Positions 27,164 through 36,674 of a stretch of DNA of 64,000 bases are shown piece after piece (the stretch's first letter is position 1; each line of letters opens with the position of its first letter). The notes beneath the pieces are model-generated. The model was not told the origin of the DNA, did no database searches, and worked only from the letters and a program-made list of their open reading frames with translations. The DNA is from Halalkalicoccus sp. CGA53 (GTDB lineage Archaea; Halobacteriota; Halobacteria; Halobacteriales; Halalkalicoccaceae), in the NCBI RefSeq assembly GCF_036429475.1, contig NZ_CP144125.1, forward strand, positions 2,418,001 to 2,482,000, read 5' to 3'. Position numbers and translations under genes: made by a program.

Positions 27164-27170
27164 CTTATTG
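27164..27170 (+). promoter_or_regulatory. TATA box of aglB
   Basis: CTTATTG at this place is ~27 bases upstream of the ATG at 27194. It supports that start rather than the in-frame ATG at 27155, which lies upstream of it. Confidence 0.5.
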
Positions 27171-27193
27171 CGTGGTTGGAACTGTCACGGGTC

Positions 27194-29983
27194 ATGAGCA
27201 GTGAACTGGAACGGGACCGGCGGTCGGTGAACGCCGACGGCCTCGTCGCCCTCCTCTGGCGCTGGTATCACGTCCCGGTGCTCGGCATCCTGATGGCGTT
27301 CATGTTCTGGACGCGCACCCAGGCGTACGAGGCGTACCTGGCACACGGCGAGCCGATCTTCGCGGCCGTCGACTCGTGGTACCACTGGCGAACCGTCCTC
27401 TTCAGCGTCGAGAACTTCCCCTCCCGGATACAGTTCGAGGTATTCACGGGCTATCCCTTCGGGAACTACGTCGGGCAGTTCGGCACCCTCTTCGACCTCC
27501 TCATCGCCGGCGTCGCCCTGCTCGTCGGCGGCGGCTCGCCGACCGAGGAGACGGTCTTTCAGGTCGCGCTCCTCTCGGTACCCGCGATGGCCGCGCTCTG
27601 TGCGATCCCCGTCTACCTTATCGGGAGACGTCTCGGCGGGCGGATCGGCGGTCTCTCGGGAGTGCTCCTCCTGGCCCTCTTCCCCCAGACGTTCTTCTTC
27701 CGAACGACGGTCGGCCAACTCCAGCACCACGTCGCGGAGGTGCTGTTCATGACGTGCGCGCTCCTCGCGATGATGGTCGCGGTCACGACCGCAGAACGCG
27801 AGAAGCCGGTCTACGAACAGCTCGTCGACCGCGATCTTTCGGGGCTGAGAACGCCCACCCTCGCCGCCGTCGCTGCGGGCGTCGCGCTCGCGCTCTACAT
27901 CTGGGTCTGGCCGTCCGGCGTCGTTCTGGTCGGGATCTTCGGCGCATACTTCCTCGTCCAGCTCGTCGCCGACTACCTGCGACGGGAGAGCCCGGACCAC
28001 GTCGCGTTCGTCGGGGCGGTTGCGCTCTCGGTCACGGGCGCGCTCACGGCGCTCACAGTCGAGACGACGAGCGTGAGCGCGACGAACTTCAGCTACATGC
28101 AGCCGGTGCTCGCGTTCGCCGTCGCCGGCGGCTGCGTGGTCATGGCCGGCCTCGCCAGGCTCTTCGACGACCGGGGGATCGACCGCCGGTACTACCCCGC
28201 GGCCATCGGGGCGGCCGCCGTCGCCGGACTCGGCCTGCTGGCGCTCGTCCTCCCGAGCCTCTTCGACACGCTGGTCTCGAACCTGTTCGGGCGCGTGCTC
28301 CCGATCGGCCACAGCGAGACGCAGGTGACCATCGCCGAGGCACAGCCGCCGTCGGACCCCGGCGAGCACTTCTTCGCCGAGTTCGGCCTCGCCTTCTTCG
28401 TCGCCCTCGGGGGCCTGTTCGCGCTGCTCGCCCGCCCCCTCGCCGGCTACCGGCCGAAGGCCGAACACCTCCTCGTCGGGATCTGGTCGCTGTTCGTGCT
28501 GAGCATGGCGCTCACCCAGCTCCGGTTCAGCTACTACCTCGCGGCGACCGTCGCCGTCCTCTGTGCGTACGTCGTCGGACTGGTGGTGAACTGGGCCGAC
28601 CTCTCGACACCCGCCACGCTGCGCGATCTCGAGGGCTACCAGGTGCTCGTGATCGTCACCGTCGTTCTCGTCCTCCTCGCCCCACTCTCGCCGATGATCG
28701 CCGGCGCGTCGGTGGTCGACCGCGGTGCGGCAGCCGGTCCGGCGGTACAGAGCGGCGACGCCCTGAAGTGGGAGGGGTCGACGACGTGGCTCCAGGGTAA
28801 CACCCCCGAACCGGGGACCTGGGCCGGCGCTGACGAGGAACTAGATTACTACGGCGACTACGAGATCCCCGAAGACGAGGACTTCGCCTACCCCGAGGGC
28901 ACCTACGGCGTCATGTCGTGGTGGGACTACGGTCACCTGATCACCACCCAGGGCGAGCGGATCCCCCACTCGAACCCATTCCAGCAGAACGCCCGAAGCG
29001 CCTCGGCGTTCCTGCTCGCCGACAGCGAGGAGCGCGCGGAGCTGATCCTTGAGGCAATCCCGACGGGTGAGGACGTCCACGACGTCGAGGACGCCGAACT
29101 CTCCCGGCTGGCCGACGAGCGCACCGACCAGCAGCGCACGGAGGAGATGCGCTACGTGATGATCGACGACGAGATGGTCAGCGGGAAGTTCTCGGCGATC
29201 ACCCGGTGGAGCGGCCCCGACTACGAGCAGTACCTCGAGCCGACCGACGTCGAGTTCGACGGCGAGAGCGTTCCGGTGCAGGCGCTCGGTGAACCCTACG
29301 ACGAGACGATGCTTTCGGGACTCTACTACGACGACGCGAGCGGGATGGAACACTATCGCCTCGTCCACGAGAGCCCCGAGCGGACCCAGTTCGTGAGCGT
29401 CGCGGCCCTCACCGGCGAGGGCCACTGGGAGACGCTCGCGGTGAACACCGAGCTCACCCCGCAGCTCCAGTTCGAGCTCCGGGCGCTCCTGGAGGACCCC
29501 ACACTCGACATCGAGGACGTGCGGTTCTTCGACGACCGCGAGGCGAGCGCTGTGAAGACCTACGAGCGCGTCGAGGGCGCCGAACTCGTCGGCACCGCCG
29601 ACGCGTCGGAGGGCGAGACCGTTCTCGCGGCGGTCGAACTCGAAGCGGAGAGCTCCGAGCGCACCTTCACCTACGTTCAGGAGGCCACGGTCGACGCCGG
29701 GGGCGAGTTCACCATGACCGTGCCGTACGCGACCGACAACGCGCTCGGCCCCGACGACGGCTACACCGACACCGACGTGGTCGCGACGGGCGAGTACACC
29801 CTCCTCGTCGGCGACCCGGCCGACCCCGTCGAGGTCGGCGAAACGGCGGTCCCCGAGGGGGCGATCTACGACGGCGAGCGCATCGAGGTCGACCTCGACG
29901 AACTGGAGGCGGGTGAGGAGGTAGACGCCGGCGAGGAAGGGAGCGAAGCGGGCGGGGAGAGCGACGACGAGGGCGGCGACTGA
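27194..29983 (+). CDS. aglB: Archaeal oligosaccharyltransferase, STT3/AglB
   Basis: 929 residues. About 12-13 membrane helices fill the first ~540 residues, with the first catalytic loop acidic residues in FAAVDSWYHWRT. The soluble C-terminal domain carries the hallmark WWDYGH in SWWDYGHLITTQGERIPHSN, then a long acidic beta-rich tail (GYTDTDVVATGEYTLLVGD ... GEEGSEAGGESDDEGGD). It transfers the dolichol-linked glycan to Asn in NxS/T outside the membrane, e.g. on the S-layer. It stands at the right end of the glycosylation cluster, divergent from the GT genes. Confidence 0.95.
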   Translation: MSSELERDRRSVNADGLVALLWRWYHVPVLGILMAFMFWTRTQAYEAYLAHGEPIFAAVDSWYHWRTVLFSVENFPSRIQFEVFTGYPFGNYVGQFGTLFDLLIAGVALLVGGGSPTEETVFQVALLSVPAMAALCAIPVYLIGRRLGGRIGGLSGVLLLALFPQTFFFRTTVGQLQHHVAEVLFMTCALLAMMVAVTTAEREKPVYEQLVDRDLSGLRTPTLAAVAAGVALALYIWVWPSGVVLVGIFGAYFLVQLVADYLRRESPDHVAFVGAVALSVTGALTALTVETTSVSATNFSYMQPVLAFAVAGGCVVMAGLARLFDDRGIDRRYYPAAIGAAAVAGLGLLALVLPSLFDTLVSNLFGRVLPIGHSETQVTIAEAQPPSDPGEHFFAEFGLAFFVALGGLFALLARPLAGYRPKAEHLLVGIWSLFVLSMALTQLRFSYYLAATVAVLCAYVVGLVVNWADLSTPATLRDLEGYQVLVIVTVVLVLLAPLSPMIAGASVVDRGAAAGPAVQSGDALKWEGSTTWLQGNTPEPGTWAGADEELDYYGDYEIPEDEDFAYPEGTYGVMSWWDYGHLITTQGERIPHSNPFQQNARSASAFLLADSEERAELILEAIPTGEDVHDVEDAELSRLADERTDQQRTEEMRYVMIDDEMVSGKFSAITRWSGPDYEQYLEPTDVEFDGESVPVQALGEPYDETMLSGLYYDDASGMEHYRLVHESPERTQFVSVAALTGEGHWETLAVNTELTPQLQFELRALLEDPTLDIEDVRFFDDREASAVKTYERVEGAELVGTADASEGETVLAAVELEAESSERTFTYVQEATVDAGGEFTMTVPYATDNALGPDDGYTDTDVVATGEYTLLVGDPADPVEVGETAVPEGAIYDGERIEVDLDELEAGEEVDAGEEGSEAGGESDDEGGD

Positions 29984-30028
29984 CCGCGAGACGGCACCGT
30001 TTTGTCCGTCGATATGAAACCCGGCACA

Positions 30029-30958
30029 ATGCGAGAGTGGGTCGTCGTCTACGTGAAGGGCTTCTGTATGGGGCTCGCGGACATCGTTCCTGGGGTCTCC
30101 GGTGGGACGATCGCGCTCATCACCGGCATCTACGAACGGTTCGTCACCGCCATCGCGGCGCTCGATCCACGACTGCTGGGGGCGTTCGTTGCCTCCTACC
30201 GCGAACGGGGGATCGCCGGCGCGACGGCCACGGCCCGCGAGGCCGACCTCCACTTCCTCGTGGTGCTCGGCCTCGGGGTCGTCACGGCCGTACTGCTCAT
30301 GTCCCGGGTGATCACCGGGCTGTTCGAGGCGTATCCCGGCCCGCTCAACGGCTTCTTCTTCGGGCTGATCGCCGCGAGCGCGGTCGTCATCTACCGCCAC
30401 ACCGACATCGACTCCGCAGGGAGGATCGCCGTCACGTTCCTCGGGGCGGCCATCGCGTTCGTCGCGAGTGCGAGCGCGACCGGCGACGACGGCGGCGGCC
30501 TCCTCGTGGTCTTCGTCGCGGGCGGTATCGCCATCTCCGCGATGGTGCTACCGGGCATCTCCGGGGCGGCGCTGCTCTACATCCTCGGCCAGTACCAGTA
30601 CATGCTCGCCCAGCTCCGGGATCTCACCGACGCCGTCGCGGCGCTCGCTGCAGACGGATCGGTCGACGCGCTCGTCGGACCCGGCCTGCCCGTCGCGGCA
30701 TTCATGACCGGCGCGGTGGTGGGACTGCTCACGATGGCCCGACTCGTCAAACGTGCGCTCGCGGCCTACCGGATGGCGACGCTCGGCTTCCTCGTCGGGC
30801 TGATGGTCGGCGCGCTCAGGCTCCCGATCGCCGAGGCCGATCGGGCGGTGGCGGTCTGGACGCCCGAACTGCTCGCGGCGAGCGTCCTCGCGGGGACACT
30901 CGGGGCGGCCGTGGTGGTCGCCCTCGACGCCACGACGGACACCCTAGAGTACGCATAG
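30029..30958 (+). CDS. DUF368 membrane protein, candidate polyprenyl/dolichyl-phosphate transporter
   Basis: 309 residues from ATG 30029 (MREWVVVYVKGFCMGLADIV); an ATG at 30014 is also in frame. The first is preferred because TTTTG-type TATA sequence lies ~28 bases before it. DUF368 signature: GLADIVPGVSGGTIALITGIYE at the N-terminus and a second, inverted-looking copy MVLPGISGAALLYILGQYQYM near residue 180. About eight helices. DUF368 (PopT) proteins return undecaprenyl phosphate to the cytoplasm in bacteria. Lying 45 bases after aglB, it probably recycles dolichyl phosphate released by N-glycosylation (inference). Confidence 0.88.
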   Translation: MREWVVVYVKGFCMGLADIVPGVSGGTIALITGIYERFVTAIAALDPRLLGAFVASYRERGIAGATATAREADLHFLVVLGLGVVTAVLLMSRVITGLFEAYPGPLNGFFFGLIAASAVVIYRHTDIDSAGRIAVTFLGAAIAFVASASATGDDGGGLLVVFVAGGIAISAMVLPGISGAALLYILGQYQYMLAQLRDLTDAVAALAADGSVDALVGPGLPVAAFMTGAVVGLLTMARLVKRALAAYRMATLGFLVGLMVGALRLPIAEADRAVAVWTPELLAASVLAGTLGAAVVVALDATTDTLEYA

Positions 30959-31001
30959 CGGGACACAACGGTTTTGACCACCCACCGTTTACGGCGATCC
31001 G

Positions 31002-32147
31002 ATGGACCTCGCAGAGCGGGTCGAACGACGCCGGAGCGCCGAAGACGAGACCGGCCCGGTCGCCTCCTGGCGCGCACTCGACCCGACCGCCCACCTCGAC
31101 GAGCCGATCGATCGGGGCGAGGTCGTCGAACGGGTGCTCGACACGCTCTCGCCCGTTTTCGACGGACGGCTCCCCGAGCCGTTCGCCCTCCACGGCCCGC
31201 CGGGATCGGGGAAGTCGGCGGTCGTCACCGCGGTGATGGCCGAACTCGACGCCCAGCTCGGCACCCCGGTCGGAACGGTCCACACGACGACCCGCGCCGC
31301 GAGCGCCGCGGGGTTCCGGTTCGTCTACGTCGACGCCCGCTACGCCCCGAGCCGGTTCCAGCTCTACCGGGCGCTGCTCTCGTCGCTCACCGACGAACAC
31401 GTCCCGGAGCGGGGTATCGGCACCGACGCGCTCGCCGACCGTCTCCAGTGCGAACTCGCCCCACCCGACAGGCGGGCGCTGCTCGCGCTCGATCACGTCG
31501 GCGAGCCGCGAACGCCCTCGCAGGAGGCGGTAGAGACGGCGCTCGACCCGCTGCCGGGGCTCTCGTGGTTCTCGGTCGGACGGGGCCGAACGGGGACCGA
31601 TCGACGGAGTCTCCCGGTGGCGAGCTACGACGAGCGCGCGCTAGCGGACGTCCTCGCCGGCCGAGCGGAACGGGGACTCGCGGGCGGGGCAGACCAGGAC
31701 GCGATCGATCGGCTCGCGGCCTGGGCCGACGGGAACGCACACGACGGGCTCTGTGCGCTCTACTGCGCGGCGATCGCCGCCGAGAACGAGGGGGCGAGAC
31801 GGGTGACCGAGCGTCACCTCACCGCCGGTCGCCGTGCGGTCCCCTCCGGGTGCATCGCCCTCGGCCAGGTCCGCTCGCTTCCGCGGAACCGACGGCGGGT
31901 CCTCGATGCGCTGCTCTCGGAGGGGGTCACGGAGCTGACGATCGAGGAAGCGGCGACCCGAATCGGCGAGCGGACCGACCTCTCGCCGGGCACCGTCAAG
32001 CGGTTTCTCTACGAACTCGCGGAGTACGGCGTGCTCGCGCGGGTACGGACGGTCGGCGGGAAGGAGACCGGCCGGACCCCGAGCCGGGTCGAACCGTGCT
32101 TTCCGATCCCGGCGTTCCACCGGCTCGTCACCGACTCGACTGGCTAA
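31002..32147 (+). CDS. Orc1/Cdc6-like AAA+ ATPase
   Basis: 381 residues. Walker A is ALHGPPGSGKSAVV (residues ~65), a Walker B-like LLALDHVGE near residue 160 with His where Glu is usual, and a C-terminal winged helix (RRRVLDALLSEGVTELTIEEAATRIG ... SPGTVKRFLYELAEYGVLAR). Family members bind replication origins and load MCM. Sensor motifs are weak and the ATPase core is short, so it may be one of the divergent Orc proteins. No origin-recognition-box repeats were seen nearby. Its stop shares bases with the convergent glpC stop. Confidence 0.8.
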   Translation: MDLAERVERRRSAEDETGPVASWRALDPTAHLDEPIDRGEVVERVLDTLSPVFDGRLPEPFALHGPPGSGKSAVVTAVMAELDAQLGTPVGTVHTTTRAASAAGFRFVYVDARYAPSRFQLYRALLSSLTDEHVPERGIGTDALADRLQCELAPPDRRALLALDHVGEPRTPSQEAVETALDPLPGLSWFSVGRGRTGTDRRSLPVASYDERALADVLAGRAERGLAGGADQDAIDRLAAWADGNAHDGLCALYCAAIAAENEGARRVTERHLTAGRRAVPSGCIALGQVRSLPRNRRRVLDALLSEGVTELTIEEAATRIGERTDLSPGTVKRFLYELAEYGVLARVRTVGGKETGRTPSRVEPCFPIPAFHRLVTDSTG

Positions 32148-33475
32148 CAGAGCGCCGCTTCGAGCACCTGTAACGGGTGTCTGATCTCGTAACCCGTCCC
32201 GTGGTTCATCTGCATCGCACAGGTCGGACACTCGGTCATCCCCACTTCCGCCTCGTCGTCGGCCATGTGCTCGAACATCTCCTCGCCGATCGCCATCGAG
32301 ACGTCGTAGTTCTCGGCCTTCCACCCGTAGGTCCCAGAGATACCCGAACAGGAGTCGCCGACGTCGGTCGCGGTGACGCCGTCGATGGAGTCGAACAGTT
32401 CGACCGCCTGCGTCGCGAGCCCCTGGTTCCGGGCGTGACAGGGTGCGTGGTACGCGAACGACTGTGGATCCACCTCGCTCTCTCGGAGAGCGCCCTCCAG
32501 GTCCTCGTGGATCCGCAGGTACTCGAGCGCCTCGTAGGTGTGGGCCGCGAGTTCCTCGATCCCGTGGAGGTCGAACAGTTCGGGGTACTCCTGACGCAGT
32601 GCCATCGAACAGGAGGTACAGGAGGCGATGACGTCCGCTCCGTCGCCGATGGCCTCGACGAGACCCTCGACGTTCGTCTCGGCGTGGCGTTTCGCGTCGG
32701 AGAGCATCCCGTTCGCGAACATCGGCGTGCCCGAACAGCCCTGTTCAGGTACCAAAACCTGATACCCGAAGTGTTCGAACACCCGGACCAGCGCCTTCCC
32801 CACCTCGGGCGTGTTGTAGTTCGAGTAGCAGCCGTGGAAGTACGCGACGCGTTTCTCGTGGTTCGGGACCCGCGCGCCGCCGCGCTCGGTCCACCACTCG
32901 CGGAACGTCTGGGTGGCGAACGCGGGGAACTCACGCTCGGCGGTGATCCCGAAGGTCCGCTCCATCAGCCACCGTGCGGGCCCGAAGTTCATCGCGACGT
33001 TCGCCGTTCGGGGAAGCTTCGAGGCGAGCCACGCGGAGGTCCGGTAGTTCGAGAGTATCCTGTTCCTGACGTACTCCACCGAGAGCGTGTCCATCCGCTC
33101 CTCGACGTAGAGCCCGCGAGCGGTGTTGTGCATCTGGCTGAGCGGCACGGAGGACGGACAGACGTTGTCACAGCGCATGCAGTTCGAACACTTCATGACC
33201 GAGTCGTCGATGTCCGTGTCCTCGTTGCGCTTCAGCCGCCACTGCTCGGGCCCCTGGAACTTCGGTCCGGGGAACTCGTCGTTCACTTCCGCGACCGGAC
33301 ACTCAGTGTCGCACGTCGAGCACTTGTAACAGCTATCCGCACCCGGCCTGAGGTCCATCCCCTCCGTCGGGAAGACCTCCACCGGGTCGTACTCGTCTGC
33401 GGAGACGTCCGGGTCGGTATTCGCGGTCGCTGGGTCGGTTCCGGTTCCGTCGTCGGGTTGGTACGCGTCACTCAT
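32144..33475 (-). CDS. glpC: Anaerobic glycerol-3-phosphate dehydrogenase subunit C
   Basis: 443 residues from ATG 33475, one base after the glpB stop; the frame is open further but not gene-like. Two [4Fe-4S] ferredoxin motifs are seen (CYKCSTCDTECPVAE, CSNCMRCDNVCPSSVP), then two CCG domains (HGCYSNYNTPEVGK...EQGCSGTPMF and YHAPCHARNQG...DSCSGISGTYG). GlpC links the GlpAB dehydrogenase to the membrane and the quinone pool. Third gene of glpA-glpB-glpC. It ends in a shared overlap with the Orc1 stop. Confidence 0.94.
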   Translation of the reverse strand: MSDAYQPDDGTGTDPATANTDPDVSADEYDPVEVFPTEGMDLRPGADSCYKCSTCDTECPVAEVNDEFPGPKFQGPEQWRLKRNEDTDIDDSVMKCSNCMRCDNVCPSSVPLSQMHNTARGLYVEERMDTLSVEYVRNRILSNYRTSAWLASKLPRTANVAMNFGPARWLMERTFGITAEREFPAFATQTFREWWTERGGARVPNHEKRVAYFHGCYSNYNTPEVGKALVRVFEHFGYQVLVPEQGCSGTPMFANGMLSDAKRHAETNVEGLVEAIGDGADVIASCTSCSMALRQEYPELFDLHGIEELAAHTYEALEYLRIHEDLEGALRESEVDPQSFAYHAPCHARNQGLATQAVELFDSIDGVTATDVGDSCSGISGTYGWKAENYDVSMAIGEEMFEHMADDEAEVGMTECPTCAMQMNHGTGYEIRHPLQVLEAALC

Positions 33476-33476
33476 A

Positions 33477-34748
33477 TCAGAGACACTCCGCCGCCCGTCT
33501 ACCCGCCGTCGCCGCCGTCGCGAGCGAGACGCCGCTCGCGGACTTCTCTCGCGCCGAGTCGTAGCCGCCACAGACCGCCCCGACCGCCCGCAGGTTCTCG
33601 AACTCCGTCTCCCCCCGCCCGTCGAGCGGTCGACACCCCTCGTCGATCCGGAGCCCGAAGCGGGCGAACGGCTGGTCGTCGAACACTCCCTCACTGAACC
33701 AGTCGTATCGGTCCTCGGGCTGTGGGACGTGGCAGCCGAAGATCGGCTCGCACACCCCCGATCGGGAGGATCGGATCCCCTTTCCGACCAGCCCGCCGGT
33801 CGCGAGGATCACCTGCTCCGCCTCGTAGGGGACCTCCCGGTGCACGCGCTCGACCGTCACCGTCTCCACCCGGTCGTCGCCCTCGTAGCCGACGACTGGG
33901 TTGCCGGACTCCACCCTGACCCCTTCCTCGTGGAGGGCGGCTTCGAGCGCGTCCTCCAGTCGGAGTCCGGGGAGGCTCGGCGGCCCCATCGGCACCTCGA
34001 ACACGTCGGTACCGAGTCGGGTCGAGAGCTGTTCGCGGACCTCCTCGCCCCGCTCGTCGCCGAGCAGTGCGGGGAGGCCGACGCGTTCCTCGCCGTCGAG
34101 GTGTTCGGAGACCCGCTCGGCCAGCGCCGCTCGCGTTCCGGGCCGCCCGTCGACGGGAGCCTCCCGGTCCTCGTCGAGCGCGTGGGCCATCCTCGTCACC
34201 CTGACGTCGGCGCGGAACTCACCGGGAAAGGGGAGGGTGACCCCTCGGACCTCGAAGGGGACGCCCGCGTTCTCCAGGTGAGCGGCCGCGAGCGGCGCGT
34301 CGAAGTCGGTGATCGTCTCGAAGCCGACCAGCAGCGTTCTTTCTCGGCTACTCGCGAGTCCCGAACCCGTACTCTCGGGGTACCGTGCCGTCGGTTTCAC
34401 CGTCCCGCCGTGGGTCGGGACGAGCGCGTTCCGATCGGTGTGACTCCCCAGGTACCGGTCGCCGAGGAGGTCGTCGAAGAGGTCGAGGCCTTCGCGGATC
34501 GCCGCCTCGCCGAGGATCCGATAGGGATGTTCGCCGGGGAGTGCATCGAGCCCGTCGAACGGGTCGGCGAGCGGCGCTCCGCTCTCGGGGTCGGTCCCGA
34601 GAACGTCGATCAGCCCCGAGGCGTTTCTGAGGGTGCTCGCCTTGTGCGAGAGCAGTCGCACCCGCGCGCCGCCGCGGGCGGCCGCGACCGCTGCTGTCAT
34701 CCCTGCGAGCCCCCCTCCAACGACGAGCACGTCGTCACTGATCGCCAC
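33477..34748 (-). CDS. glpB: Anaerobic glycerol-3-phosphate dehydrogenase subunit B
   Basis: 423 residues. FAD/NAD fold at the N-terminus ([46 protein letters not shown]), a further [12 protein letters not shown] region and [21 protein letters not shown] for FAD binding at the end. It is the middle flavoprotein of the membrane GlpABC complex that oxidises glycerol 3-phosphate to dihydroxyacetone phosphate. It overlaps glpA by 14 bases and is followed directly by glpC. Confidence 0.93.
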   Translation of the reverse strand: MAISDDVLVVGGGLAGMTAAVAAARGGARVRLLSHKASTLRNASGLIDVLGTDPESGAPLADPFDGLDALPGEHPYRILGEAAIREGLDLFDDLLGDRYLGSHTDRNALVPTHGGTVKPTARYPESTGSGLASSRERTLLVGFETITDFDAPLAAAHLENAGVPFEVRGVTLPFPGEFRADVRVTRMAHALDEDREAPVDGRPGTRAALAERVSEHLDGEERVGLPALLGDERGEEVREQLSTRLGTDVFEVPMGPPSLPGLRLEDALEAALHEEGVRVESGNPVVGYEGDDRVETVTVERVHREVPYEAEQVILATGGLVGKGIRSSRSGVCEPIFGCHVPQPEDRYDWFSEGVFDDQPFARFGLRIDEGCRPLDGRGETEFENLRAVGAVCGGYDSAREKSASGVSLATAATAGRRAAECL

Positions 34749-36468
34749 GGGTGCCTCCGTCGGCGGCGACGCCGGTCGCGCTTCCGGGCTCCGATCCCCT
34801 CTCCCCGGCGTCGAACGCGGAGAAGTCGACCTCGGCGCCCGTTCGAGCGGGATCGCCGTCTACGTTCATCGTCGTCGCCCAGAGCGCGTAGTTGAGCGCC
34901 GCCTGCGCGAGCTGCTCGCCCCAGAGCGCGTGACGCTCGCCCTTCCAGCGTTCTCGTACTAGCTCGTCCCACGCTGCCCTCACGACATCCTCGTCGTAGC
35001 GCGGCGAGAGTTCGTGTGCCATCCGGTGACAGCAGAAGCCGCCCTGGCAGTTGCCCATCGACGCCCGGGTGCGGATCCGTACGGCGTTCAGATCGGAGCC
35101 CGAAGCGTCGATCGCGTCCCGCACCTCCGCGCGGGTGACCGCCTCGCAGTCACAGACCACGGGGTTCGGATCCGTACCGGAGAGCACCGCCGGCGCACGC
35201 GAGCCGAGGCGCTGTCTGCTCCGCCGGGCGATCGGCGAGCGCAGCCCGAACGAGTCCATCCGCTCGTCGAGCGTCGCGAGGTCCTCGCTACCGGGCAGGG
35301 CGACCTCCGCCGTCCGGCACCGCTCGTTCACCCCCAGTTGCTCGCAGATGTGGTCGGTGATCCGTTCGGCCATCATGCGGTAGGTGGTGAACTTTCCGCC
35401 GACGATCGAGGTGAACCCCGAGAGCCCGTCACGCTCTTCGTGATCGAGCAGGAAGAAGTCCCGCGTGATGTCCGTCGGGTCTTTCGTACCCGTGCCGGGC
35501 GGCTCGTAGAGCGGTCGCACGCCCCAGAACGACCGGATCGTCCGCGCCTCCCGGAGGATCGGGACGAGTTCGGAGAGCGTGTCGATCATCATGTCGACCT
35601 CCCAGCGCTCCTCGGGGTAGTCGTCGGGGTCGGAGACCTCCTCGTCGGTGGTGCCGAGGATAGCAGTCGTCTCGTGGGGGACGATGATGTCGGCGTCGCC
35701 CTTCGGCCGACAGCGGTTGATCACGCTGTCGACCTGCCGGACGTTCATGATCGTCATCACGCCCTTCGAGGGCCGGACCTCGACGTCGACGCCGGCCAAC
35801 TCTCCCACCCGACCGGCCCACGCGCCCGTCGCGTTCACGACGTACTCCGCGCGGATCTCCTCGGTCGTTCCGGGGGATATGTGCACGCGCTTTCCCGGTC
35901 CCGACTCGTGGGTCACCTCGACCCCCACCACGGTATCGTCCTCGACGAGCACGTCGGTGACCGGGGCGTGTGTCTCGATGCGTGCGCCCGTGGTCTCGGC
36001 GTCGGCGGCGTTCGCCACGCAGAGCCTGAACGGGTCGATCGCGCCGTCAGGGACACGAATCGCCTTCTCGACGTCCCGGGCGAGGTTGGGTTCGTCCGCC
36101 CTGAGGTCACGCCCGGAGACGACCTCTGCGGGTATATCGCAGGCGAGACAGCCCTCGAGTTTCTCCTGGAAGTACTCCTCGTCGTCCTCCGGTCGTTTCA
36201 CGAAGTAGCCGCCGGTCATCTCGACACAGTGACCGGCGATCTCCCGTAGGACCCGGTTCTCCTCGATACACTCGCGCGCGCTCGCCCGATCGGAGACGGC
36301 GTAGCGGCCGCCGCTGTGGAGCAGTCCGTGCATCCGCCCGGTCGTCCCGTGGGTGAGGTTCCCCCGCTCGACGAGCGTGGCGTCTATCCCCCGCATCGCG
36401 AGGTCCCGGACGATCCCACAGCCCGTCGATCCCCCGCCGATCACGAGCGCCGTCGTCTCGTAGCCCAT
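34735..36468 (-). CDS. glpA: Anaerobic glycerol-3-phosphate dehydrogenase subunit A
   Basis: 577 residues from ATG 36468 ([20 protein letters not shown]). An in-frame ATG at 36495 would add nine residues but lies at the TATA box, and a GGTGAG sequence precedes 36468. DAO-type FAD domain ([43 protein letters not shown]), then a C-terminal Bfd-like [2Fe-2S] domain with [13 protein letters not shown] and [13 protein letters not shown]. Catalytic subunit of the complex. First gene of glpABC, divergent from glpK. Confidence 0.95.
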   Translation of the reverse strand: MGYETTALVIGGGSTGCGIVRDLAMRGIDATLVERGNLTHGTTGRMHGLLHSGGRYAVSDRASARECIEENRVLREIAGHCVEMTGGYFVKRPEDDEEYFQEKLEGCLACDIPAEVVSGRDLRADEPNLARDVEKAIRVPDGAIDPFRLCVANAADAETTGARIETHAPVTDVLVEDDTVVGVEVTHESGPGKRVHISPGTTEEIRAEYVVNATGAWAGRVGELAGVDVEVRPSKGVMTIMNVRQVDSVINRCRPKGDADIIVPHETTAILGTTDEEVSDPDDYPEERWEVDMMIDTLSELVPILREARTIRSFWGVRPLYEPPGTGTKDPTDITRDFFLLDHEERDGLSGFTSIVGGKFTTYRMMAERITDHICEQLGVNERCRTAEVALPGSEDLATLDERMDSFGLRSPIARRSRQRLGSRAPAVLSGTDPNPVVCDCEAVTRAEVRDAIDASGSDLNAVRIRTRASMGNCQGGFCCHRMAHELSPRYDEDVVRAAWDELVRERWKGERHALWGEQLAQAALNYALWATTMNVDGDPARTGAEVDFSAFDAGERGSEPGSATGVAADGGTRGDQ

Positions 36469-36481
36469 CCTCCTCACCTTG

Positions 36482-36504
36482 GTGTCGACACACATTATCT
36501 TACC
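36482..36504 (-). promoter_or_regulatory. glpA promoter: TATA-like box with adjacent palindrome
   Basis: Minus-strand GGTAAGATAAT (36494-36504) is a TATA-like box about 30 bases before the glpA ATG at 36468. Next to it is a perfect 10-bp palindrome, GTGTCGACAC (36482-36491), at the transcription-start position, a place where a repressor could act. The function of the palindrome is a guess. Confidence 0.5.
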
Positions 36505-36606
36505 GCCATCGGGGGGAGTACGGGTAAACGGGCGACGAGGGGGTAGCCGCCGGGTATGTCGGCGTCGGGAGGAGAAGGTTTAAGACGATCCTCAAAGATG
36601 TTTACT

Positions 36607-36624
36607 GGTAGCACGGCTACTACC
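36607..36624 (+). promoter_or_regulatory. Nested inverted repeat before the glpK promoter
   Basis: GTAGC-ACG-GCTAC (36608-36620) lies inside a second pair GGTAG (36607-36611) / CTACC (36620-36624). It directly abuts CGATAAAG (36624-36631), a TATA-like box ~45 bases before the glpK ATG. Possible operator for a glycerol-responsive regulator (inference). Confidence 0.45.
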
Positions 36625-36674
36625 GATAAAGATTCGTGGCCGTGGCCGGGCGGAGAGGAGAAATCACGAGAGAT

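Noticed and set aside
27185-28468. 427-codon minus-strand ORF opposite aglB
   Set aside because: Low-complexity Glu/Arg/Asp reading that mirrors the transmembrane part of aglB; no domain or promoter.
28841-30400. 519-codon minus-strand ORF opposite aglB and DUF368
   Set aside because: Shadow of two well-supported genes on the plus strand.
31002-32147. Replication origin next to the Orc1/Cdc6-like gene
   Set aside because: No repeated origin-recognition-box-like motifs or AT-rich unwinding element were visible around the gene.
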